Source of the DNA: JAKORR01 sp964608495
Lineage (GTDB): Bacteria; Armatimonadota; Zipacnadia; Zipacnadales; FEN-943
Assembly (NCBI GenBank): GCA_964608495.1
Contig: CAZSOQ010000178.1
Coordinates: 1 to 11,087, forward strand
DNA length: 11,087 nt
Direction: 5' to 3'
A program made the position numbers and the translations under genes. Positions 6,064 through 11,087 of the stretch are shown piece by piece (position 1 is the first letter of the stretch; every line of letters begins with the position of its first letter). The notes under the pieces were generated by a model, which saw only the letters and a list, made by a program, of their open reading frames with translations, ran no database searches and was not told the origin of the DNA.

Positions 6064-7386
6064 TCAGGCGACTCCGCAGACGGCCGCCAGCACCGCCTCG
6101 AAGATGTCCAGGCTCTCGTTGGCCTCCTGCTGGGTGATGACCAGCGGCGGAGCCACGCGCAGGACGTTGCCGAACATGCCGATGGGCGCGATCATCATTA
6201 GCCCCCGCCGCGCGGCCTCCTGCACCACGGCCTTGCACAGCTCCACCGCCGGGGTCTTGGACGTGCGGTCCTCGACCAGCTCGAGGCCCCAGACGAGGCC
6301 GAGGCCTCGGACGTCGCCAAGCTGCTCGACGCGCGTCTGCATCTCGCGGAAGCGCGCCCCGAACAGCTCACCCATGCGGGCGGAATTGCCCACCAGGTCC
6401 TCGCGCTCGATGATCTCAAGGGCCGCCAGGGCCGCGGCGGAGGAGATGGGAATGCCGCCGTTGGTGGAGGACATGGAGCCCGGCGGCAGCAGGTCCATGA
6501 TCTCGTGCCGACCCATGACGGCCGAGCAGGGCACGCCCGAGCCGAGGCCCTTGCCCAGGCAGACCAGGTCGGGCTCGATGTCCCAGTACTCCATGCAGAA
6601 CATCCTGCCGGTGCGGCCGAAGCTGGACTGGACTTCGTCGAGGATGAGGTAGATGCCCTGCTCCTTCCGCCACTGTTCGAGGCCCTCGTACCAGCCGGGG
6701 GGCGGGATGACTGATCCGGCGCCGCCCTGGTAGGACTCGGTGATCACGGCGCAGAGCGCGCCGCAGCTCTCGCGGGAGATGACCCAGTCCAGGTACTCGA
6801 GGCATTGCAGGGCGCAGTCGGGATATTCGAGGCCGAAGGGGCAGCGGTAGCAGTAGGGGAAGGGAGCGTGGAGGAAGCCGGGCACCAGAGGCCCGTAGCC
6901 CTTCTTGACGCCGAGGGAGCCCCCGGCGGAAGCGGCGCCCAGGCTGCGGCCATGGAAGGCGCCGTGGAAGGCGAGGATCTCCCAGCCCTCGTGGGCGCGG
7001 CGGGCCATGCGGATCGCGGCCTCGGTGGCGTCCGAGCCGGTGGTGAGCAGGAAGGCCTTGTCCAGATGCGGCGGCGTCATCCGCACCAGCTTCTCGGCCA
7101 GCAGCGCCCGGGGCTCGCTGGGAAAGTCATAGCAGTTGAATAGCTTCTCGGCCTGGGCCTGGACGGCGGCAACGTAGTCCGGGTGGCAATGCCCGACGTT
7201 GGTGACCAGGACGCCGGAGCACCAGTCGAGGAACTCGTTGCCGTCCACGTCCCAGATGACGCAGCCCCGCGCCCTGTCCCAGACGACCGGCACCTGGTCG
7301 GACATGGAGTGGGGCTCGTACCGGCGCGCCGTCTCAAGTATGGCCCTGGACCTGGGGCCGGGAAGCTCGGTGCGGACCCTGGGCAT
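6064..7386 (-). CDS. Class III PLP-dependent aminotransferase (GABA/ornithine type)
   Basis: A 440-residue protein starts at the ATG at 7386, with AAGGGA 5 nt upstream; the frame's extension to 7482 has no Shine-Dalgarno. Class III (fold type I) aminotransferase motifs are in order: WDVDGNEFLDW (45-55), TTGSDATEAAIRMAR (115-129) for phosphate binding, FHGAFHGRS (140-148), ILDEVQSSFGRTG (248-260) with D250 contacting the PLP ring nitrogen, and CLGKGLGSGVP (276-286) with K279 as the Schiff-base lysine. The length is normal for the family. It transfers an amino group between a terminal or omega-amine donor and 2-oxoglutarate or pyruvate; the substrate cannot be set from sequence. An unusual cluster, C179-x2-C182-x8-C191-x3-C195 in the segment from YCYRCPFG to CALQC, could hold a metal. 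It sits 96 bp after the second pseudopilin gene, perhaps in one transcript. Alternatives are 4-aminobutyrate, ornithine or beta-alanine aminotransferase. Confidence 0.9.
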   Translation of the reverse strand: MPRVRTELPGPRSRAILETARRYEPHSMSDQVPVVWDRARGCVIWDVDGNEFLDWCSGVLVTNVGHCHPDYVAAVQAQAEKLFNCYDFPSEPRALLAEKLVRMTPPHLDKAFLLTTGSDATEAAIRMARRAHEGWEILAFHGAFHGRSLGAASAGGSLGVKKGYGPLVPGFLHAPFPYCYRCPFGLEYPDCALQCLEYLDWVISRESCGALCAVITESYQGGAGSVIPPPGWYEGLEQWRKEQGIYLILDEVQSSFGRTGRMFCMEYWDIEPDLVCLGKGLGSGVPCSAVMGRHEIMDLLPPGSMSSTNGGIPISSAAALAALEIIEREDLVGNSARMGELFGARFREMQTRVEQLGDVRGLGLVWGLELVEDRTSKTPAVELCKAVVQEAARRGLMMIAPIGMFGNVLRVAPPLVITQQEANESLDIFEAVLAAVCGVA

Positions 7387-7482
7387 ACTGATCCCTTCTC
7401 GTCGGGAGACTCCCGCCCACGCAAGCGAGGACGAGCGTGGTGCTGTTCGCCGGTGGCGGAGCCCGACCTGCCCCACGGCCAC

Positions 7483-8163
7483 TCAGTGGCGGTCCCACAG
7501 GTCGTTGGCATAGGCCGGGTTGGTGGAATCGGTGATGTCGTTGCCCGTCCAGGTGCCGCGGGCGTAGACGGGCTGAGGGTAGAAGGCGCCCCACTTCATG
7601 GCCTTGACGTGGCCGTCGTAGAAGGCCACGTTGCACAGGTCATTGTGCCGGAAGTCCGGGCGGCAGACGTAGGCGTAGGTGGGCTGGTGGGGTGGGTTGG
7701 CGTGGGCACCGAGGTACAGGCCGCTGCCGGTCGAGTCCTGGCGACCCACGTCGCAGAAGGCTACGGTCTCGGCCGGGGCCTGGATCTCGCCCAGCCGCAC
7801 GCGGCTGGTGTAGTAGTAGTTGTAGCCGTAGCCGCCCAGGTAGGCCAGGGGCGGCGTGCCGGACTCGGTCGCGCTGATGGACGGGCAGGTCGTGGCCTGC
7901 AGGTTCCTCATATAGGGCCAGACGAAGGGTTCCCAGCGCCAGTAGGTGGAGGTGGCCATGCGGTAGACGTAGTCCATGGTGCGCTCATCGTAGTCCTGAG
8001 CGTACATGAGGGCGGCCATGGCGAGCTGCTTGAGGTTGGACTGGCAGCTGGCCTGGCGGGCCTTCTCGCGGGCCTTGGCGAAGACGGGGAAGAGGATCGC
8101 TGCCAGGATCGCGATGATGCCAATGACGACGAGCAACTCGATCAGCGTGAACCCGCGACGCAC
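7483..8163 (-). CDS. DUF1559-type pseudopilin-like protein, second of a tandem pair
   Basis: A 226-residue protein is read from the GTG at 8163, with GGGGG 9 nt upstream; GTG 8169 is the alternative and adds two residues. VRRGFTLIELLVVIGIIAILAAILFPVF is a type IV prepilin N-terminus: prepilin peptidase would cut after G4, leaving F5, and the glutamate at position 5 of the mature chain is present. FAKAREKARQASC and MYAQDYDER follow. The C-terminal H-x9-DG motif is H173 to D183-G184 (HNDLCNVAFYDG). Such proteins are exported through type II secretion or type IV pilus-like machinery; individual functions are mostly unknown. The middle is rich in Tyr, with paired Cys residues. It lies 134 bp after its paralogue, shares its first 60 residues closely, and diverges afterwards, so it is a duplication rather than a recent copy. 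Confidence 0.88.
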   Translation of the reverse strand: MRRGFTLIELLVVIGIIAILAAILFPVFAKAREKARQASCQSNLKQLAMAALMYAQDYDERTMDYVYRMATSTYWRWEPFVWPYMRNLQATTCPSISATESGTPPLAYLGGYGYNYYYTSRVRLGEIQAPAETVAFCDVGRQDSTGSGLYLGAHANPPHQPTYAYVCRPDFRHNDLCNVAFYDGHVKAMKWGAFYPQPVYARGTWTGNDITDSTNPAYANDLWDRH

Positions 8164-8250
8164 AAGCACGTGCCCCCGTTGCGCCCGCTCTGCGGGGAAA
8201 ACCACACGACCGGGGTGCGGATGGGCCGACACACCCGGCACGAGATATAC

Positions 8251-8269
8251 CCCCGGCGGCGCGCCGGGG
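8251..8269 (-). promoter_or_regulatory. Hairpin between the two pseudopilin genes
   Basis: CCCCGGC (8251-8257) and GCCGGGG (8263-8269) form a 7-bp stem with a 5-nt loop in the 134-bp gap between the pseudopilin genes. There is no T-tract. It could set different transcript levels for the two genes through partial termination or mRNA processing; only the stem is seen. Confidence 0.35.
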
Positions 8270-8297
8270 TCGGGCCGCTGCCTGAGAAGAGCCGGGC

Positions 8298-8948
8298 CTA
8301 GCGGGCCTTCTGCCAGTACTTGGCGTAGTCCCTGTCGGCCGTGCCGGCCTTGAACCACTTGGCGTGGCCATCGCACAGGGCCGCGTTGAAGCCGTCGTTG
8401 TGCAGGGATTCGTTCACGCCGTCGGGCTTGATGCCGCGCGGTCGGGCAAAGCAGACGGGGTCACCACTCCAGTTGCCGCGCGCGCAGTATCGCTGCGCGT
8501 ACCAGGCGTCGAAGATCAGCAGCGTCTCAGCCGGGTGGGTGATCTCGCCGATCTTGGAGTTGAAGTTGCCGCGCGAGTCCGGCATCACGTAATTGTTGGC
8601 GGCGTAGCTCATGGGGCCGACCGAGGGCTCGCCGTAGTCGTTGGCCGCGTTGTCCGACGGGCACTCGAAGATCTGGGCGTTCTTCACGTAGGGGGCAACG
8701 CTCGCGGCCCACTTGTGCAGGGGCCAGTCGCCGGCCTGTCCGTTCTTCTGGTACGTTCCCGGCAGGCGCTCGTCGTAGTCCTGGGCGTACATCATCAGCC
8801 CGAGGCTTATCTGCTTGACGTTGGACAGACAGCTTGCCGCCCGCGCCTTCTCGCGGGCCTTGGCGAACACGGGGAAGAGGATCGCCGCGAGGATAGCGAT
8901 GATCGCTATCACGACCAGCAACTCGATGAGGGTGAATCCACGTCGCAT
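8298..8948 (-). CDS. DUF1559-type pseudopilin-like protein, first of a tandem pair
   Basis: A 216-residue protein starts at the ATG at 8948, with AGGAGG (complement of 8956-8961) 7 nt upstream. The ATG at 8954 is only 1 nt from that site and is rejected as the start. The N-terminus MRRGFTLIELLVVIAIIAIL is a class III (prepilin) signal, with the peptidase cut after G4. FPVFAKAREKARAASC and MMYAQDYDER follow, then a variable part with ECPSDNAANDYG and SYAANNYVMP. The H-x9-DG motif is H183 to D193-G194 (HNDGFNAALCDG). It is predicted to be membrane-inserted by its N-terminal helix and assembled or displayed by pilus/type II secretion-like machinery, which is not encoded here. Closely related paralogues are common in Planctomycetota and Armatimonadota genomes. 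The gene lies 143 bp after the duplicated-domain protein, with a hairpin and a tiny open frame in the gap. Confidence 0.9.
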   Translation of the reverse strand: MRRGFTLIELLVVIAIIAILAAILFPVFAKAREKARAASCLSNVKQISLGLMMYAQDYDERLPGTYQKNGQAGDWPLHKWAASVAPYVKNAQIFECPSDNAANDYGEPSVGPMSYAANNYVMPDSRGNFNSKIGEITHPAETLLIFDAWYAQRYCARGNWSGDPVCFARPRGIKPDGVNESLHNDGFNAALCDGHAKWFKAGTADRDYAKYWQKAR

Positions 8949-8990
8949 GGTCATGCCTCCTGTACCTAAGGTAGAGTGCTTACCATCTCA

Positions 8991-9017
8991 TCAACTTCTC
9001 TTTTCTTGACCGGACAC
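8991..9017 (-). CDS. Possible 8-codon leader open frame
   Basis: GTG at 9017 is preceded by AGGAGGA (complement of 9023-9029) at 5 nt and reads MSGQEKRS before TGA at 8991, 42 bp upstream of the first pseudopilin start. The ribosome binding site is strong but lies inside a hairpin (9012-9035). It could be a leader peptide, the remnant of a lost gene start, or chance. Confidence 0.25.
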   Translation of the reverse strand: MSGQEKRS

Positions 9018-9035
9018 AGGATTCCTCCTGGGTCC
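9012..9035 (-). promoter_or_regulatory. 10-bp hairpin with GGAA loop upstream of pseudopilin genes
   Basis: On the minus strand, GGACCCAGGA and TCCTGTGTCC pair with one C-T mismatch around a GGAA (GNRA-type) tetraloop, 63 bp upstream of the first pseudopilin start. The sequence after it is A-rich, not T-rich, so it is not a classic terminator. It encloses the Shine-Dalgarno of the 8-codon frame. Confidence 0.4.
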
Positions 9036-9091
9036 AGCCAGACAACTTCGACCCACGGCCCGTCGCTGTCGCGCAGCCGCAGACCTGGCAG

Positions 9092-10114
9092 CTACTCGCC
9101 GGTCGGCGTCCGGTCCACGGCGATCGGGCCCTTCGGGTGAGGCGCGGCCTCGGTGCTCTCCTGGCTGGGCACAGCCAACTCCGCGGGCGGCCGGTCGTAC
9201 TGCCGGCCGATCTCGGCGAGCGCCGCCGGCCCGTAGGCCCTGGCTATCTCGGCGTCGAGGACGAGCTCGAGGTCCTGGCGCGTCCAGTCCACGTCCATGG
9301 GCCCGGAGAAGAGCACGTCCCTCGCCTTGCCGTCCTCCTTGATGCGCCACTGCTGGTGCCCGTCCACCACGATGCCGTGGCAGACGACATCGGACTTGCC
9401 CCACGCCACGCGCCCCTCGTCGCTGCAGGTATTGCTCAGGTCCAGGTGAACGAGGCCGCTGCGCAGGGAGATGATGTCGCGCAGCGCGTCGAGGGTGTCG
9501 TCCACGCAGTCCTCCGGCACGGGGTAGTAGGCCACCAGCTTCACCCTGGCCTGCGCGCTGCCTGTGGGCAACTCGCCGCTGCGCTGCTCGCTGCCCAGGT
9601 CGGGCAGGGCCGCGGCGTCCCCGAGATGCCTCTGTAGAAGCCCGCGCACATGGTATCTCAGGTCGGTGCGATGCCAGGCGCGTCCGTAGGGGAAGACGGG
9701 CTCGACGAAGTCCACCTGCTGCAGGTGTTCGCCCAAGGGCCTCTTGAAGCCTCGGGCGCCGTTGACGGTGAAGCCGTCGGTGTGCAGGCCCGCCGCGTCC
9801 CTGCGCAGTCGCCCCTCGTCAGTGTCGGTGTTGTAGACACAGACGTGCACCAGATTCTCGCTACGCTGGGCCAGGTCGGCGAAGGCATCGAGGGTGTTCT
9901 TCGTGAAGTCGTCGTTCCCGCGGTAGAAGGCTTGGATGACCACGGGCGCGTCCTTGGGCCCGACCTCCATCAGCACCGGCTCGGGCTCGGGCTCCGGAGG
10001 AGGCGGCGGTAGCGGCAGCTTCCCGCCCGTGATCCAGAAGTTGAGCGCGGCCAGCGCGACCACGAGGGCCAGGACGCCGACGACCCGCAGCAGCGTTCGC
10101 GCGAGGGCTGTCAT
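9092..10114 (-). CDS. Membrane-anchored protein with duplicated thioredoxin-like domain
   Basis: A 340-residue protein starts at the ATG at 10114, overlapping the stop of the binding-protein gene as ATGA. Residues 8-28 are a signal anchor, followed by a Pro/Glu linker (PPPPPEPEPEP, 36-46) that should cross the periplasm. Two copies of a domain of about 105 residues follow, roughly 57-165 and 191-295. Matching pieces are AFYRGNDD with AYYPVPED, NTLDAF with DTLDAL, LVHVCVYNTDTDEGR with LVHLDLSNTCSDEGR, DGFTVNG with HGIVVDG, and WHRTDL with WTRQDL. The likely beta-alpha-beta pattern suggests a thioredoxin-like fold, but there is no CxxC, so redox activity is unlikely. Single cysteines occur at 92, 203, 230 and 245. 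Linkage to a ModA-like lipoprotein suggests a joint role in binding or uptake of a solute; that is inference. No family name is certain. Confidence 0.78.
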   Translation of the reverse strand: MTALARTLLRVVGVLALVVALAALNFWITGGKLPLPPPPPEPEPEPVLMEVGPKDAPVVIQAFYRGNDDFTKNTLDAFADLAQRSENLVHVCVYNTDTDEGRLRRDAAGLHTDGFTVNGARGFKRPLGEHLQQVDFVEPVFPYGRAWHRTDLRYHVRGLLQRHLGDAAALPDLGSEQRSGELPTGSAQARVKLVAYYPVPEDCVDDTLDALRDIISLRSGLVHLDLSNTCSDEGRVAWGKSDVVCHGIVVDGHQQWRIKEDGKARDVLFSGPMDVDWTRQDLELVLDAEIARAYGPAALAEIGRQYDRPPAELAVPSQESTEAAPHPKGPIAVDRTPTGE

Positions 10115-10968
10115 CGGTCCCGCGCACCCCCTCGCGACGGGGCTAGGGGCTTGAAGCCGTGCTGGCGGAAGCAGTCGGCCACGGCATCGCTGACCAGGTA
10201 GTCCAGGACGCGGCGCGCGGCCCTGGGGTGTTTGGAGCCCTTCAGCAGCGCAGCCGGGGCGTACATGGTCGGGTAGAGCGCCGGGTCAATCATCGCCACC
10301 TTCTCGACGGCACCCTTGGCCCCCTTGGGCTCGCCGGTGGGCGTGTAGGTCTCGATGAGGCAGGTGTCGTAGACCACGGCGGCGTCGGCCCAGCCCTTGC
10401 GGAGGTACTTGGGCACCTGGGCCGAGCTGGCGGGATAGACGATCTTGGGGTCGAGGGCCTCCCACAGCCCGGCCTTCTTGAGCACGTCCCGCGTGTAGCA
10501 GCCGACGGAGTTCTCGTGCGGGGGCGGCATGGTGACGTGCTTGACCTCGGGCTTGAGCAGGTCGTGGAGGTCCTTGACACCGAGGGGATTGCCGGCCGCG
10601 GTTGCCAGGCACAGCTCGAAGCGCGCCATGTTGCGCACGCTACCCCTCACCAGCTTGCCGGCCCTCTGCAGCCGCTCGATCTCCTTGTAGCCCAGGCTGG
10701 TGAAGAGGTCCGCGTGCAGGGAGCCGTTGAGGACGCGGTCGGTCATGGCGACGACCGGCACGATGTCGCTGGTGAGGTGGACGTCCGGCAGGTCTTCCTG
10801 CGCCTCGACCGTGATCCGAGCGAAGACGCTGGCCAGCCCGCAGGGAACGAGCACGTGGACGCGGACGGAGCGCTCGCCGGGCGAGGCTCCCTCGCCCCCG
10901 CGGCGGCAGCCTGGCGTGGAGCAGAGCACCGAGGCCAGAACACAGAGCAGCAGCGCAGGGCCCCGCAG
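10111..10968 (-). CDS. ModA-like substrate-binding lipoprotein, probable CTG start
   Basis: The body (about 250 residues) resembles periplasmic binding proteins of the molybdate/tungstate (ModA) type: VLVPCGLASVF near the start, HADLFTSLG, HENSVGCYTRDVLKKAGLW, GWADAAVVYDT, YPTMYAPAALLKGSKHPRAA, and a C-terminal block reading DYLVSDAVADCFRQHGF. The first GTG in frame (10929) would truncate the export signal. Reading from CTG 10968, with AAGGAGG 9 nt upstream, gives MRGPALLLCVLASVL, then CSTPGC with a lipidation-type cysteine at 21, in a protein of 285 residues. The ATG at 10975 just after the Shine-Dalgarno is in the wrong frame, so a sequencing or natural frameshift is the alternative. Ligand-contact residues cannot be assigned, and typical ModA serines are not obvious, so the ligand may not be molybdate. 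No permease or ATPase gene is in the window. Confidence 0.75.
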   Translation of the reverse strand: MRGPALLLCVLASVLCSTPGCRRGGEGASPGERSVRVHVLVPCGLASVFARITVEAQEDLPDVHLTSDIVPVVAMTDRVLNGSLHADLFTSLGYKEIERLQRAGKLVRGSVRNMARFELCLATAAGNPLGVKDLHDLLKPEVKHVTMPPPHENSVGCYTRDVLKKAGLWEALDPKIVYPASSAQVPKYLRKGWADAAVVYDTCLIETYTPTGEPKGAKGAVEKVAMIDPALYPTMYAPAALLKGSKHPRAARRVLDYLVSDAVADCFRQHGFKPLAPSRGGARDR

Positions 10969-11032
10969 TGGGCATGCCCTCCTTCGAGCTGGGCGGGACG
11001 CCGGCCGTGCGACCCGTCGGCGACTGCCTTCT

Positions 11033-11063
11033 ATTCTACGGCAAGCGACCCGGGCCAGGGCAA
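11033..11063 (-). promoter_or_regulatory. Candidate promoter for the binding-protein operon
   Basis: On the minus strand, TTGCCC (complement of 11058-11063) and TAGAAT (complement of 11033-11038) are separated by 19 bp. The -10 matches TATAAT at 5 of 6 positions and is the only AT-rich patch here. The -35 matches at 4 of 6 and the spacing is long. It would give a 5' leader of about 55-60 nt. Confidence 0.3.
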
Positions 11064-11087
11064 CACCCCCGGCGGCTCGCGGGCCGG

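Noticed and set aside
5954..6238. Longer start of the zinc-ribbon protein
   Set aside because: The extension is low-complexity Gly/Arg sequence overlapping the aminotransferase 3' end. ATG 5953 has a strong GGAGG site and begins right before the zinc ribbon.
7183..8301. Plus-strand open frame of 372 residues across the pseudopilin genes
   Set aside because: It is antisense to three well-supported genes, with Val/Gly/Ala-biased composition and no recognisable motif.
8164..8376. Upstream extension of the second pseudopilin to 8376
   Set aside because: It runs through the 3' end of the first pseudopilin in another frame and would bury the prepilin signal inside the protein.
10640..10975. Open frame from ATG 10975, well placed after AAGGAGG
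   Set aside because: Its product is Arg/Ala/Leu-rich with no family resemblance, in a different frame from the binding protein. It is treated as evidence of a CTG start or frameshift, not as a gene.
1..11087. Mobile element, CRISPR array, tRNA or rRNA
   Set aside because: I saw no transposase or integrase motifs, no terminal repeats with target duplications, no regularly spaced direct repeats beyond the two 13-bp copies, and no cloverleaf or conserved rRNA segment.

Overview
The window is GC-rich bacterial chromosome. It most likely comes from Armatimonadota, or less likely from another phylum rich in DUF1559 pseudopilins such as Planctomycetota. The strongest clue is a tandem pair of pseudopilin-like proteins: RRGFTLIELLVVI N-termini, then FPVFAKAREKAR, the phrase MYAQDYDER, and a C-terminal H-x9-DG motif. 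I associate that combination with Armatimonadota from memory; it was not searched. A PEP-CTERM-type surface protein, lipoprotein-style and membrane-anchored envelope proteins, and clear Shine-Dalgarno sites (GGAGG and AAGGAGG types) point to a Gram-negative-type envelope. I see no tRNA, rRNA, CRISPR array, transposase or other mobile element.

Layout. (1) 76-1653, plus strand: a multi-pass membrane protein with GT-C-like features. (2) 1694-2475, minus strand: a two-gene unit joined by an ATGA overlap. Its first gene is a 72-residue HTH-like protein; the second is a 188-residue protein with a sigma region 4-like HTH, an Asp/Leu/Gly-rich N-terminus and a Cys/His cluster. A perfect 12-bp inverted repeat sits on the ribosome binding site of the first gene. 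(3) 2476-2784: a divergent spacer with direct repeats. (4) 2785-4071, plus strand: an eight-repeat beta-propeller protein with a PEP-CTERM anchor and an odd C-terminal tail that overlaps the next gene tail to tail. (5) 4034-10968, minus strand: seven genes in a row. In transcription order these are a ModA-like binding lipoprotein, a membrane-anchored protein with a duplicated thioredoxin-like domain (ATGA overlap with the preceding gene), two pseudopilins, a class III aminotransferase, a zinc-ribbon membrane protein, and a GMP synthase ATP-pyrophosphatase subunit.

How the genes fit together. The binding protein and the duplicated-domain protein are almost certainly co-translated and probably act together in the envelope. 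The two small regulators are also co-translated, and the palindrome at their start suggests autoregulation. The five genes from 8948 down to 4034 share a strand but are separated by 90-134 bp gaps, several of which hold hairpins, so they may form more than one transcription unit. Their functions (pseudopilins, amino-group metabolism, an unknown membrane protein, purine synthesis) do not form an obvious pathway.

The best candidates for something undescribed are the binding-protein/duplicated-domain pair and the two-gene regulator unit with its RBS-embedded palindrome. Both rest on reading the sequence alone.
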